Shown in pieces: positions 1 to 13,260 of a DNA stretch of 64,000 bases (the first letter of the stretch is position 1; every line of letters starts with the position of its first letter). The stretch is from Sycobia sp. Sy_11 (Eukaryota; Arthropoda; Insecta; Hymenoptera; Epichrysomallidae). The DNA is taken from contig JACCIC010000095.1 of NCBI GenBank assembly GCA_018907035.1, positions 1,380,001-1,444,000 on the forward strand, read 5' to 3'. The position numbers and the translations under genes are program-made. A model generated the notes under the pieces. That model saw only the letters and a program-made list of their open reading frames with translations, searched no databases and was not told where the DNA came from.

Positions 1-293
1 ATGGATAGTGTTTTTTTTTTGATCTAGTGTTAGCTTTCCTTCGTATTTCATCGGCGGAATTTTGTTATAAGTATCGCTACTCATCTGAGTTATAGATTTT
101 CTTGGATTTTTTGTTTTTCGTTTCTGAAGCTTTACTGTACTCTTCGGCAATGCTCACAAACGCATGCAAGATATACATTCTATAAATAACGAATAGGAAC
201 AAATCGGCAAAATCCACGACGGGGACGTGTCTTAGGCGTGTTCCCGACTGTCATTGATCAGGGCTATATATAGACAGACGCTAGCCGACATCG

Positions 294-295
<2 letters not shown>

Positions 296-337
<42 letters not shown>
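296..337. repeat. (CT)n microsatellite
   Basis: About 21 perfect CT units, at the left edge of the CpG-rich segment. Confidence 0.95.
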
Positions 338-338
<1 letters not shown>

Positions 339-870
339 AATGTATCATATTCAGATACTTTTGCCATACGGACAGACGCTGCAAAGGTCCCTCGGTGCGG
401 CCGTCGCCACCGCCGCCGTTGAACCGCGACTTGTCCTCGGCGCGGTATTCGATTGCGGCCGTGCGAACGCGAGACGAAAGTGAATCTCGCCTCGGTGAGA
501 AAAGACACGTACGCACGCGCGTGCCTCGGTGCGCGCACGCGTGCAAATCCGATACGGCGCAAACCGCCCGCCATCCCTGGTCGGGGCAAAAATACGGCAC
601 CGATCCTCGCGCGCATTCCGCGCGCGCTCAATGGGAAACTGCGGGCAGAGCCGGCAGCGAACCGACGCAGTTCGGTCGCCGCGCCGGATCCGAGATCAGA
701 AGAGCGCCATCGGTGCATCGCGTGGCGCGGTGAGCGCGGAGCGGTGAGGCGGGGGGGGAGGTTGTTTTTCACCCCTCGCACGAGTATAACGGGCAGCGTA
801 GACGGGGTTCGGCCCAGCGGAGAAAATTCGACGTGTCCTCGGGCGCTGAGGAGTCGCCTGTGGTTTTTCG

Positions 871-873
<3 letters not shown>

Positions 874-905
<32 letters not shown>
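874..905. repeat. (TC)n microsatellite
   Basis: About 16 perfect TC units, closing the CpG-rich segment on the right. Confidence 0.95.
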
Positions 906-908
<3 letters not shown>

Positions 909-1750
909 AGATCGGGATGAGGAAGCATCGCGGCTTGGCGACGATGACGATACCGTGAAAATTCATCGGTGGCTCGCAATTACAGCGATGGAGCCCAATG
1001 GCTTTTCAGCGGATAAAATTCGGACAGTACGTAACTGCAGCCTGGCAATCGAACCTCCCTACCGTCACGCTCTCGGTGAATCTTGTGAATCGATGAAAAA
1101 CTATGCCGGGAATCCCGGTGGTGAATCGCTCGATCGATCATCGCATCCGGATACGCATGCGCACTGGCAAATATCGTCAAAGAATCCTCGCGATCGCGGT
1201 ATAGTTCTCTACTTGCTTTATTCACACTCGAGTCAAGTTAAAATTTACTTTACAACCGAACTTTCCTATTATACGCATGGGAACGTCCCGCGCGTAATGC
1301 ATTCACGATACACGTACGCACGGGCAAACAGACGTTTCTCCAGCTTCCTCTGCGAAGCTCCTTTCGACCTTCTTAGGATAAAAAAAAATAATAATAATAA
1401 TAATAAAAAGCAGCTCTCCTCGCAGCGCATCCTTGTAGCGCTATCGATCGGAAATCCAATTAGGAGACGAGACGATTCGACGTCGGTGGAGTCGTTGGAA
1501 ATCGGCCGAGAAGAACGACGGGGTAGCGGCGGGGGGGGGGGAGAGCCATTTAAATTACAAATAATACATACGGGTATGGGTGTAAAATTTATTAACGCGT
1601 TCGCGAGCAGCGAGTCCCGGGTTGCGAGGATCGATTCGCAATTGAATCGTTTCTGGCCTTTAGCTCTCGCGTGAAAGGTGCGAGGAGGATCGCGTGGCGG
1701 CAGCCGCTGATAATCGAATGAAAGTTCGCCCCATTCGCCTCGGTGCAACG

Positions 1751-4700
1751 CAAACCGTGCAATGACATTAGAATGTCTTCTGTGTGTATATGTATATATA
1801 TCTATATATGTATGTAGATGCCTCAACGTGAAAGTGAAGAAAGCATCTTCCGATGGAAATTACGTGCAAATGCGTCTGTATATATATATATATGTGTATA
1901 TTTCGATCTTAAGTGTGTATAAAATCTACGTGTTCTTAGCTCGCCGAAATGATGCTTGAAACTCAAGTTAGACAACGATAAATTGATGAGAAGTGTAAAT
2001 GAAAAAAGAAAGAAGAAGAAATCGTTATTCGCGCATTTGTTTTGGGAGTTTTGGAAAAATTGCTTGAAGCTGACGAATAGAGGAAGGATTCAATTTGATA
2101 TCAATTACGTATGTTTCTTTTTTTATTCTCGCGAACATGATGCGGTATTAATTTGGAGATAGAAAATTATTGGAAATTTTATTCAAAGCAGGCTAGCGCT
2201 AAAGCAAACAAACAACTGCTGAATAAATTGTGAACTGTTGAATTACGTAACGATCAAGATTTATTCGTTTGCCATCGTACGCTAGGACAGTGTCATTGAA
2301 CTATACAATTAATATAATCTTTGTAGCATTCTAACGTAATTATTCTTTGCCTCGAAGATAATTTGTTAAATTTCATTTTAATCATACTAATATTAAACTA
2401 TAACTTTTCCATAATATTCGAACGGAAACATTATTTCAAAATCTGTTAATATTTGTTCTTGTAATATTGTAAGATTGAAGTTGAGAAGACTGATTTGAGA
2501 TTGAATTTATATTCGAAAGTTTGGAAGTGACTGAATCGATTAGAATTCTTTGTGTTATTGAACTCTGACACATTATACATTATATAGTATTTATTTTACC
2601 TATATAAATATGACGATTAATACTAGTAAAACACTTAACTAAAGACGGCGCGTCTCGAGCGAATCAATGAATATGTAAAGTTAAGAGACAAAATTCAGAA
2701 AAGGAATATTGCTTCAATTAATTGACTCGAACGCGCACGAAAAATACCCTAATTGCAACTAAGTCGATTTGTCGTATAATCCGATCCCATGCTTAGAGAG
2801 GTTAATGCAGCTCTCGTAACCAGCGCCACGATTGATTTTTAGTTAAGTAGAGGGGGATAAGCGAGGGACTAAATTCATTAGTACGGGCATAAAAGTGATT
2901 ATTGACATTATCTTGAAAAATATTAAATGGCATAACCGTCGATATCGAATCTGTTATAAACTACGCTTAATGGCTTTTCTTTCTGTCCTTCTTTCTTTTT
3001 TTTTTTTTTACGTTGACATAAAGTCTTTAAGCATGGATTTTATTGGCCGTAAAATTTTCAGAGTGTACATTTCTGACTAAATATTGTTTGAAATTTTTAT
3101 TATCCTCCGGCTTGTTTTGAAAAATTTATTTATCTCGGCGGCGATACTATAATTTAACGAAGAAGAAGAAGAAGAAGAAGAAGAAAAACAGACGAAATAC
3201 GTTGGAAGTGGGCAGAGTGTCAATTTTTAGCACTGTAATTAATTTTTACCATAACTTTCAGCGCGAGAACAGTCACGGTTAAGATCCTCGTGAGTATTAC
3301 ATTAAGGCATTAAAAGTTATATAAGCTTCATTCGTTGTGTTATCATTAAAACGTTATCGATACAGATACTGTACATATTATTATTATTATATAACAAAGA
3401 AGAAGGAGAAAAAACAAAACATCATTTTTTTAAACAGTTGATAAATTGTACGTGATTTTCACAATTACTTCAATCTGATCATATGGCATTTACGAATGAA
3501 TGAAAAGTTTCGTAAAGACTTTATATAAACTGAAGCAATCGTCGTTAACGCATTATCACCCATTACTTCACTAAGGTCAATGGAACGTGAATTCCTAAAA
3601 ATACACGTTTGACGATGAAAAAAAGATGTGATATATATATATATATATATATCTTGCTTTTAGAGAATATAAGTATGTATACTTCAATAATAATCAGTAG
3701 TGATCGTATACAATAAGTGTTTGCTACCTATATTACTTAGTTAAACAATAAGATAAAATGACTTATTATTAGTTTTTTTTTCTTCTTCGTTTATTAATGA
3801 ACGTATCATAATTCACAATTCTGCTCAAATTCAATTCTATTCTCGTTACAATGTCTTCATTTCGAGTGTTTGCCAATATGCAAATTTAATACCTGGCCTT
3901 CTCGATAATTTTATCATTCTCAAAATAGTAAAAAAAAACAAAAAAAAAGAGGTAGAAAAAAATTACTTTAGCGTACGATTAAAAACTGTGTTTATATATC
4001 CAACTGAGATCGATGCCGTTTATATAATATACCTCTCCCTCTCACTCAAGGTGATCAACCTCGCGGTTCGATCGACGATGATTCCTAAATACGCACACTT
4101 GCGGTTCTCGCGTAAGACCTGTAATTATGTTAGAAGGAGATCGGTGGATCTTGGAGAAAGATAAAGAGATATAGAACGCGCAGACGCAATTATTAGTTCA
4201 ACGATTTAAAACACAGCGTTCTTGGACGTCCTCCAATTTTGGTTTGGTCTGCGTTCCATTGCACTCCACCCTTTTGTACTTGCGTCACGTTTAAAGCGCA
4301 ATCTTCTCATCCTGATCTTCGCGCTTTATCGTCGCAGGTATCTGGGCCTCCATTGTATTATAATACGGAGATGAGGAGCGACTCTATTATAAATCCCTAT
4401 CGTGATTATTTGCAGATTTTATGAAGATCGATTTTTCTCATTGTGAAATGACGAAGAGGACGATGAATAAGAAGAAGATTTCGAGGCTAGGAGATGTGGA
4501 CGAATGTTAAATAGCGAAGTTTCGTACTCAATCTACTAAGGGAATTCTATAAAGAAGAATAATGCAAGTGTTTACGAATTGTCTTGATTCTTAATAATTC
4601 GATATCTGCTCAAGCTGATGGATTGGATATCCAAATAGAAAATAAGATTAAAGACTGGTGATATTGCTGAAGTTTCAGTTGTCAATTTTGACCTTTTAAT

Positions 4701-5200
4701 TAAGTCAAATAAAATGTCTGAAGATAAACGAATGTTACGAAATTTGAGAATAATGACAGAATGAACCAGCTACTTCGCTATAAGGAAAAAAATGCCAGTA
4801 CTTCTTGTTGCATCGTCCATTACTCTTCGTTATCCCATAATCCCAGAACTTTATTCGATTCGACAAGGGTCGTTACATCTATTAATGCCTAAGAGTAATC
4901 TTTATGAGTTCCTGGCATCGATAAAGTAAAAGTTTTTCACAAAAATATTCCTCGTGTCGATTAATATATTGAAAGATTCACGTATCTTCGTCGTTAGGAA
5001 GCGTCATTTTTGTGCAAGTCCTTCATTTTTGTAATGACCATACCAGGATCAATCGCACGATAGTCTCTTTAATCTACTTATGTGATGGATCCAGCTAACC
5101 TAAGTGCCTGTTAATATGCACACACGTACACATCATCGACGAAGATTCGTCGTCGACTCAACTGAAAGTATGGCACGGGAACGAAACCGAAGTTAATATG
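1751..5200. other. AT-rich non-coding DNA
   Basis: No open frame with recognisable protein content. It contains a (TA)n-rich stretch at 1788-1900, a (GAA)n run at about 3160-3185, a short (AT)n array at 3631-3652 and one perfect PAR-bZIP palindrome, listed separately. Nothing else was recognised. Confidence 0.6.
2242..2251. promoter_or_regulatory. Perfect PAR-bZIP site (ATTACGTAAC)
   Basis: The ten bases match the RTTACGTAAY consensus bound by PAR-bZIP factors such as Pdp1 and by the related repressor Vrille. It lies about 16 kb upstream of the first recognised Pdp1 exon, so it could be autoregulatory. A single 10-mer can also occur by chance. Confidence 0.3.
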
Positions 5201-5420
5201 ACGATTTCCAGATGAAAATGAAACGCCGTCGCCACGCCGTACGCCGATCGTAATTACTGTTAATAAGCGCGGCGCAACCAAATCACGTATGTATTATCCG
5301 CGCGGCCGAGAAAACGCTACCTTACGGCCCGCCTCGCGCTCGCTACCGTCGCACGTGTTTTGCACGCGGCTGGCTCGGCGTCACTTTCGCAAGCACGTTT
5401 ACGGACATTCTTTTTACGCT
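5200..5420. other. Small CpG-rich island with a CACGTG E-box
   Basis: A GC- and CpG-rich patch in AT-rich surroundings, with a canonical E-box CACGTG at 5352-5357. It could be an alternative promoter or enhancer. The frame across it (5289-5540) has no recognisable protein content. Confidence 0.25.
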
Positions 5421-6363
5421 CAACGATGGCTTCGCGCGGTTATCGCTGTACATCTGTATATGTGGATAGCTACTTGTGGACGAAGAGAAACTGTTTTGAA
5501 TAAATGCATTGATGGTATAGATATGCTCAAAAATGACTAGACTTAAAGGATGCATGGGTAAAAATCGCATTGCCAATTAAAATGAATAAAAGACATTATT
5601 CTGCTTATAATGATTCCTAACGAGATGTGGATTTTGTTTCAGACAATGATCATGTATATATACAATACGAGCTGAAGACACAAAACTCAAATGAATCGAC
5701 AAGTGGAATAAACTATCCAATGTCGTAATTCTAATAATACATACTTTGTTTATTTAATATTTTTCATTAAAAAAAAATTGAGTTAATTAGCAGAACAATA
5801 CAATTTTGACTAGAGAAACGACTATTTAATCATTGAGAATACTAATCAAATGATAATGTGATAACTTCGCTTTCTATTTTGGTAAAGAAAATAGAATATT
5901 AAATCTTCAATCATACTAGTGTAATTTGAAATAATAATTCTAAACGTTAATTCGTAAATGATACACATCACATTTCTGGTCATAAACTGATACAACTAGT
6001 CATTCGTCGTTTTCCTTAAAATATACATGCACCAGCGTCTAGCCGCACTCACCCGGTATCTACTTTGACTCTGGTTACAGTAGGTCCTTGACTGTTTTAT
6101 CGACAAAAATCGTCGCTCTAAGTTTATATTTATAAAACATAGAAGATAGCGATATATCAACAACGGGTTTCTATAAAACAATACGCGCATATCCATTTCG
6201 AAGCAGTGCAATTGCATCACAATTGTAAAAGACGACAATTTTTTTAAAGTTACGCCTCTGGTCGTAAAAATAAAAAACAGAGAGTACGAGTGCGAGAGAG
6301 CGAGGGCGAGGATGCACGCGAAAGAGAGAAGTTGGCAGAAATGGAGCGGATGTTCGATCATGG

Positions 6364-6407
<44 letters not shown>

Positions 6408-7080
6408 TGTTTTACCGGCCACGCGATGCAAGAGTAGGTGAAGCTGGGTCACAATCGGCGTACTTTTATTTTCTGACAGTCTAATAATAAGAAACAATAA
6501 AGCGCACGAGTTTACAAGTTTTCAAAGTAATCGTTCAATGTTACTGCCTTTTTTGAGATCGCGACGAATTCTAGAATTCTAATGTCAAGTAAACTTACAA
6601 AACTATGGTATAATATGGAGAAATATTTTTTTAACCTTTATTCTTCGACAATATTCAAAGCGTAATAAAAAGTCTTTAATTTTAGTAGTATCTGAATAAA
6701 CAAAGATTAGTTGGGTTCTAAACAATAATAAATGTTTTTTTTGATAATGTAATAAATCATACACTCGATCGAGTACAAAATAATAAGATACATATACGTG
6801 TGTGACCTACCACCGTATTCTTTAAGGACTTGAAAATTTTTTATTTAGTACTAAGCTAAGGTTTACCTTTTTTATTATATAATTATATCAGATTTTTTAG
6901 AGTGTTTTAAATTTTAAAAACATAATACACATACTTTCGAAACGCAATAGTATTTAGTTTTCTAGCCTACCTGGCGATCTTTTCAAACCATATTCGCATA
7001 ATATCTGTAAAGATCGCTGCAATATCCTCGCGAGCATAAACAAAAAATCCATTTTCCCGACTCTTTTATCTCTAAACCGC
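5421..7080. other. AT-rich non-coding DNA
   Basis: No gene was recognised. A GA microsatellite interrupts it at 6366-6404. Confidence 0.6.
6366..6404. repeat. (GA)n microsatellite
   Basis: About 19 perfect GA units. Confidence 0.95.
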
Positions 7081-7620
7081 GCATCCGACCCGCGCAATAT
7101 ACCTACTTACAAACGAAAAAAAAAATTCCGAACCACAGCATACTGCGCAGACCTCTATCTCTCTCTCTGTCTCTCTCTCTCTCTCTCCCTCTCTTTGCCC
7201 TCTCTTTCTCTCTCTCGCCGCCATGCTAACTAAACAAGAAAAAAAGGCATCCGCGCGCTGTATACAGCTCGGGTCTCGTCGCGCCCATGTAGTCGCATTC
7301 CCTCCTCTTCCTCCTCCTCTGCCCCCCTCCTCCCTGCCTCGTCGCATTGTCCGGTCGCCGCTGCCGCGGCTCTGTAAGCATCTAAACAACCGTTGACGAC
7401 GATGACTATAGAACGCCGCGCCACGCCACGCACGGACCCGCGCGATCCGCGGCTGTAATTTAGTTCAAGGCCGCGAGAGCGCCGCCGCCGCGCTCGCAAG
7501 CGGCGCGGCGCGGCGCGGCGAGGCGCGCGGATCCTCCCGCCCATCGGCGAGTCGCGCGCGCTCTTTCCGTTTATAACGGACACGGGCGTTTTGCCATGAT
7601 GGGAGAATGGCCCGGCGGGT
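7080..7620. other. CpG-rich island with pyrimidine-rich left edge
   Basis: CT-rich runs at about 7155-7220 pass into a strongly CpG-rich stretch with GCGGC-type repeats at about 7475-7565. Minus-strand frames through it are Arg/Ala-rich low-complexity translations with no domain. It may be an alternative promoter or non-coding first exon. Confidence 0.3.
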
Positions 7621-8931
7621 GGAGGGGAGGCCGATGTTTGAATTTATACTATCGAGGGTTGATGGCCAAGTGTCTGAAAAATCGAAAACGTGATATTTTA
7701 ACACGTGGGATAGATTAATGTGACATTTGAAAGGAATTTTAAAACTTCCATTTACGACAACTGGTGAAAACATTTTCTCTCCAATGTTAAGTGAATTTTT
7801 CTCCTTTTATATCAATTATTTGACCATAATTGCAGTGCTCCTGGTAGGTTCAAACGTTGGCCGCTAGGTGGCTAGCTGCATATTGTCGAATATTAGCTCA
7901 AAATAAGCATCCAGAATATGAAATTCTCCGACGTTTCCGATGTATCGATCTTATTACCGGAACGCTAATTTTTTTTAACTTTTTATATTTCAGTCATTTC
8001 CAATCCATCCAGCGAGAACATTCTTTTATTAAATCGTTATTATATTTTTAGTATCTGAACTTTTTTACTATTGTGATAAGCCAATATATATTTATCTTCT
8101 GCAAACGAATCTGAACTTTTTCACTATCTGAAAACATGAACATTCGATAGTCGGCTAATTTCATCATTCCGTTTTGGAGAATAGGAGATAATACGCAATT
8201 CTCATCGAATTCAGTTTTCCGCACAGATTCCATACATCGCTGTCTCAGGTACATGTGAAACACTATTACGATAATTAATTTGCTTAGATCGCATAGATTC
8301 CGATAAACCGTATATTTTCTTAATTTACGGCTCATTAATATTATGGATGAGCAAGCGCTATATAATTTTGTAATTGCGAATATCAACAGTAATATCCCGA
8401 TGAATCAAGTTATTTATCGCACGGGAATATTTAGTACCTAAAGCAACGGATGAGAGGTAATTAAACAAAACCATCATCTTCATTCATTCGATCAAACGTC
8501 GATCATTTTACAACGTTACATTCGTGGGACTTATTTGTCAAAGTGCGAAACATTGTTGATCGGATTAATCGTCGAAATATTAATCGGGCCGCAATAATTT
8601 ACTATTCATAATTTTGTATTCTTCGACGCGCAGTACAATGTAAATATAACTACTTCGTATATAGGAAGAAAAACTGATATTCTAGGCAGATTTTATTATA
8701 GGTTCTAAATTAACGTACTAAGGTCGTACGATTTATTCGCATAAATCATTCGATAAATTATCGATCGCAAGTGTCACGAGATAATTATCGGCTGCTTAGT
8801 AAAAAGAAGAAAAAAAAGGAGGTATACTTTTAACGACCAATTTTAAATTCTAACATCAAAGAGGTGGAAGTTAGTGCATTATATAGCTTTGCGAAGAACA
8901 TTCGATTCACACACACACCCATACACCCACT

Positions 8932-8934
<3 letters not shown>
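7621..8934. other. AT-rich non-coding DNA
   Basis: No gene recognised. One CACGTG hexamer lies at 7702-7707. Confidence 0.55.
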
Positions 8935-8984
<50 letters not shown>

Positions 8985-9031
8985 GCGCGCGCGCACACGC
9001 ACACACACACACACACACACGCACACACACA
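8935..9031. repeat. (CA)n array with CG core, alternating purine-pyrimidine
   Basis: About 95 bp of nearly uninterrupted alternating purine-pyrimidine sequence: CA repeats, then a CG-rich core (CGCGCGCG) near 8980-8996, then more CA. This is classic Z-DNA-prone sequence. It is followed immediately by a short TA run. Confidence 0.9.
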
Positions 9032-9367
9032 CATATATATATCACGAGAGTGCTACAGTATTACTACACAAATTACACGTAATTGTTTTTTCTTCCGTTC
9101 TTTTTCCTTAAAACTTAAAATACGCTGCTTTGGGAATATATAATAATTCGAATACAACTTCTTTACTTCGAGACTGATCTGAAAATGGTATCAGTGTGGA
9201 GTAAAGAGGGAGAGACAGAGCGAGAAGGAGAGTGAAAAAGAGAGGGAGGGAGAGAAAAAAAACTCGATCTCGACGACGATTCCGTTAGTAGACCTTCAAT
9301 TGTCCACGATATATATGAAATCCATTACTATTCTGGTGTAATTCTTCCAGTTAACCGTGTCGGAGAG

Positions 9368-9372
<5 letters not shown>

Positions 9373-9416
<44 letters not shown>
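9373..9416. repeat. (TA)n microsatellite
   Basis: About 22 perfect AT units. Confidence 0.95.
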
Positions 9417-9418
<2 letters not shown>

Positions 9419-9955
9419 TGTGTGTGAATTATATTAATTACTTAATTAATTTATTACATCAAAAAAAGTAAAGTCATCCGTTAAATCCTTCTTCGGTATA
9501 TAGATGTCTGCTAGACTTGTTTATAGCTATATTCAAGTTTTCAGCCATGCGCGGGCATTCAAAGAAAATAGTCGCCTTCACCTTGAATTGTCTCAGCATC
9601 TAATATAGATAATGCCTATATATACAAGTTTCTTTTCTAACAGGAAAACCGAGTATCATTGTAGGATGAAAAATGCAGTTATATAGAAGCATAAGAGTAT
9701 TTTATAAGATCCGATACACGTACACGAGATTCTATATAATTGTTATATATATATATATATGATTATCGTTGGCATTAGTGAAACTACCATTATCCAAATA
9801 ATTAATAAAATCAAGAGGACGTCATACATAGTTTGTTATTACATTTGACTGCTTATTTTTGCCAACACAAACCTAAAAATATTCCATTGCAATGAAATCA
9901 GTTCCCTCTGATTACCCGACGCGAAACACTACGTATAGTTGTGTATGTATGGATA

Positions 9956-9961
<6 letters not shown>

Positions 9962-10005
<44 letters not shown>
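9962..10005. repeat. (TA)n microsatellite
   Basis: About 22 perfect units; one of five long arrays within 1 kb. Confidence 0.95.
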
Positions 10006-10009
<4 letters not shown>

Positions 10010-10133
10010 TATATGTAGTATTTCGATTGTTCCATTTTTTCCCATCGAAATCATTAATTTTCAAGGTTCCGAGGCTATACTCTGGTCAAAAGTGCTAATA
10101 ATGGCAACACTGTCGCAATAATTCCTATATATA

Positions 10134-10134
<1 letters not shown>

Positions 10135-10183
<49 letters not shown>
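10135..10183. repeat. (TA)n microsatellite
   Basis: About 24 perfect units. Confidence 0.95.
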
Positions 10184-10185
<2 letters not shown>

Positions 10186-10374
10186 ACCGATACATAACGA
10201 TTGTTCTCCAAGTAACTCTAACCTATACGAAAAATCACTATCAACTAAAAAAAAAAAACTCCGGTACAACGAGCATTCCGCACCGTTGATATCTCCAAAA
10301 AATCTCTACATCCTCCGACCCGAACCCAAAAAAAACCAGCTCTTTTAAAAGATAGAGGAACCTATCCCCGATTG

Positions 10375-10376
<2 letters not shown>

Positions 10377-10431
<55 letters not shown>
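10377..10431. repeat. (TA)n microsatellite
   Basis: About 27 units with a single C interruption. Confidence 0.95.
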
Positions 10432-10439
10432 CGACAACG

Positions 10440-10647
10440 GTCTCTATCGGGTCGCACTGGCGCGCTCATCGCGTGCGCGCGTCTCGCGCCATCAATTGCG
10501 CACCGCGCTGGCTCGCTTGCTACTAGCGCGCGCTGACATCAAGGTTGCTGCTGCCGCTGCCGCTGCTGTTAGTTGGCCGCCTCGCTGCCTCGACGGTGAG
10601 AAAAGAAGGATTAATTTTCCGTGCCCGGCCGCGCCGCAGTGGGCGCG

Positions 10648-10650
<3 letters not shown>
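10440..10650. other. CpG-rich island between two (TA)n arrays
   Basis: A GC-rich patch with a GCTGCTGCCGCTGCC-type run at about 10,544-10,570, followed by a good splice-donor-like GTGAGA at about 10,597. It looks like a non-coding first exon. No in-frame ATG gives a credible protein. Confidence 0.25.

Positions 10651-10651
<1 letters not shown>

Positions 10652-10693
<42 letters not shown>
10652..10693. repeat. (TA)n microsatellite
   Basis: About 21 perfect units. Confidence 0.95.
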
Positions 10694-10694
<1 letters not shown>

Positions 10695-10880
10695 TATATA
10701 GAGGAGGGCGGCCCCCGCGTCGTCGTTGATGTATTACATGAGTCATTTTCATTAGCTATGTATAAATATCTATGTATATGTAGACGGAATCGCACCGCTA
10801 CGCCGCCTAACGCGTCCTTAGACAAAACAGTTTTTCTCATGGAAAAAAGACGTATATGCGAGTATGGATTTGTTCATAAG

Positions 10881-10887
<7 letters not shown>

Positions 10888-10923
<36 letters not shown>
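10888..10923. repeat. (TA)n microsatellite
   Basis: About 18 perfect units. Confidence 0.95.
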
Positions 10924-10926
<3 letters not shown>

Positions 10927-11393
10927 CATATACTTGGGCGTTTTCCCATACTCCGGCCACCTATATGTGGACATTGTCCTCTACTGCTTTAATGCTTGAT
11001 ATACTCTGCCGTTTTACGCATACGCAATTTCTACGCGCTCGAGACAATTGTGAGACGCGATATAGTGTATTGGTTTTATTTTCGTTCTTTTATTTGCTTT
11101 GATTTTTTCTTGTTTTTTTGTTTTTTGCCTGCCCCAAAAATTGAGAATTGTTCGTTTATCCGTGGATTTTGACTATTGTTGCGGTCAATGTTCTATCTTG
11201 AAGAGGGACCAATTCATTAATAAACTAATAATCCTTTTGATTTTCTTTAAAGCATTCGGCTATTATTTCCTAGAAAATTGAAAGATTACTTTACAAATGA
11301 AGACTCAAACCTTTTCTTTGATATTTGAAATTTGACAATATAACTGTCTTACCCATACATATCGATATATGAATACATGATGTGATATTCAAT

Positions 11394-11720
11394 TTAAATG
11401 CACGCTAAAATACCATGAATTCAACTTAATGGTAAATTCAAATGAAAAAGATTCTAGTTTAGATTTTGAATCGAGACGAACTCAACTACAATTTCAAAGG
11501 AACGAGATTCCAAGTTATGTTCGGAATGGAGATGAATACAACTCAAGTTTTTGACGAAAATGATTTCAAGTCAGATGTCAAACAGACATGAACCCAACTC
11601 CATTTTTTAAGATTCAAAATCAGATATTTAACAAATACAATTCGAGTTCAATTTTTGATGAACAAGATTGTAATTCTGATATTTTGCCATATAATGTGAT
11701 TGACAACGTTCAATTTGGAA
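11394..11720. repeat. Degenerate 56-bp minisatellite, about 5-6 units
   Basis: Units start with GATT- or GATATTC-like words at 11394, 11450, 11506, 11562, 11611 and 11666, giving spacings of 56, 56, 56, 49 and 55 bp. Each unit carries an ACTCAA- or TTCAA-like word in the middle. Units are strongly diverged, so the array is old. No coding capacity is apparent. Confidence 0.75.
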
Positions 11721-11984
11721 ACGAGTTCCTCCAAATCCCGAGTTGAATCTTGCTCCTTAAAATATCAATGTCGTGATCGATCCGTCTCAACATTTGAATT
11801 GAGTTGTAACGTTACTAATACGCATCGACACCTACGACAAACCGTTAACGAACTGTTACGAGCTAATATCCCCCATCCCCTCCCCTCACTCGAGCGCAAT
11901 TAAACAATGGATTAACTCGATGCATTTCGCGCTTTGAACGGCTGGATAACGGAAATTGTCCTCGGGTAAGAAATAACCGTATAT

Positions 11985-12122
11985 ATGACAGAAATTATTA
12001 ATCAACAATCGAGACAGCGCCCGCGACGTTCGTCGAGATTCTCGGGCTCCTTAACGGGGCCGGCGTCCTTGAGAGATCCGACAATAAATCAACTTTCAAG
12101 TGACGCGCGCACGCAATTCCGC

Positions 12123-12155
<33 letters not shown>

Positions 12156-12780
12156 CAGATTATTCCCGTCGATGCGGAGGAGAAAAGGAGAGGAGGAGAT
12201 GATCGGTATAATGTATACGTCACAGTGCTCTGTGCCAAAAGTTAACTTCTCATCCCTCCCCCCTCGTCCTACGTTCGATCCTCTTGCGGCTCGTAAATTA
12301 AGGCTGCCTCGCCATCCCTCCCGGCTCTACTTTCACCTAATCCAAATTGCAAAGCGGTGGTCGACTGATGGCGTTGCGGCTGGGGTCAGGGGAGGGGGAT
12401 GGACTAAAAACCCAGGCATCCATCCATCCTCGTCCTCCCTCCCCCCCTCACCACGCTGGTCTTCTACCCAGCGTTTACCGTTACGCAGCGCCGCGCTCCG
12501 TTTTGGGACAAAAAACAAAATCGCCACCTTCTTCTTGTTCTTCTTCTGCTGCTGCCAACGCCGCTGACTCCGCGGACTCTTTGTCCATTAGCTGCGCGCC
12601 TGCTTTTTCTATCTCTCCCTCTCCCTCGCCCCACTCTCCCACCCATCGCCTCCCGCGCCACGGCAGTCGCCGCCCGCGCCGCGACGCCCGAAGATCTCTC
12701 TCAAGGATTTGTCACTGGCTCGGCGGAGCCGTGTATCTACCTGTATAGATCGGTATAAAAATCGAAATTCTAATCTTCGC
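11985..12780. other. CpG-rich island with CT array
   Basis: GC-rich DNA with a (CT)n array at 12124-12153 and CCCTC-rich stretches. Frames on both strands are low-complexity Pro/Ser/Arg and carry no domain. It is promoter-like; no exon could be assigned. Confidence 0.3.
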
Positions 12781-12785
12781 CCGCG

Positions 12786-12787
<2 letters not shown>

Positions 12788-12831
<44 letters not shown>
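12788..12831. repeat. (TA)n microsatellite
   Basis: About 22 perfect units, directly right of the CpG-rich island. Confidence 0.95.
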
Positions 12832-12839
<8 letters not shown>

Positions 12840-13221
12840 TTTTTTATACAGTCAGGAGACACGTGTATTTGTGTATTTCGTGCGTGCGTGTGTGTGTGTG
12901 GGACATTTATATATACACAATCTTACGCGCGAGAATCCTTGACTTTGGATGTATACAGCAGCTCGGAGCGTGATTCACGATCAAGAGCAGGTTTCAAGGA
13001 CGTTTTTTTCACATCTTCTTCTGCCGCTTCTTTTATTTTTTCGTTTCCTTCTTTCATCATTTTCGGGGCACCGCCGATGTACATCGTTGCCGAACGCCGT
13101 ATACGGACCGTGAAAGGGGGGAGGGGAATTTTACTTTTGGAAAAGAGTTCTAATCCTGTACGGGCCAGGATCGTCAAAATTTCCGTGACTATTCTGCCCG
13201 AGCAGATTTTGATAAATTTCG

Positions 13222-13223
13222 CA

Positions 13224-13258
<35 letters not shown>
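13222..13258. repeat. (CA)n microsatellite
   Basis: About 17 CA units preceded by CGCACGCG. Confidence 0.95.

Positions 13259-13260
<2 letters not shown>

Larger units (their letters stand above)
1..1750. other. GC-rich promoter-like segment, no recognisable gene
   Basis: CpG-rich DNA, densest at about 380-850, between two CT microsatellites. Long reading frames on both strands exist, but they run through the CT/GA arrays and show no known domain, so no protein is called. A (AAT)n run lies near 1387-1405. The composition suggests a distal promoter or a non-coding 5' exon, possibly of Pdp1, but nothing in the sequence proves transcription. Confidence 0.35.

Noticed and set aside
254..1674. 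Long frames on both strands (up to 239 codons) around the CT arrays and CpG island
   Set aside because: They read through microsatellites as SLSLSL or EREREREs, show no domain, and overlap on several frames.
8830..9143. Frames over the CA array (THTHTH and CVCVCV)
   Set aside because: Pure translation of a dinucleotide repeat.
10492..11102. 185-codon plus-strand frame and its antisense partner
   Set aside because: Consists of YIYIYI from TA arrays joined to low-complexity sequence; no credible start or domain.
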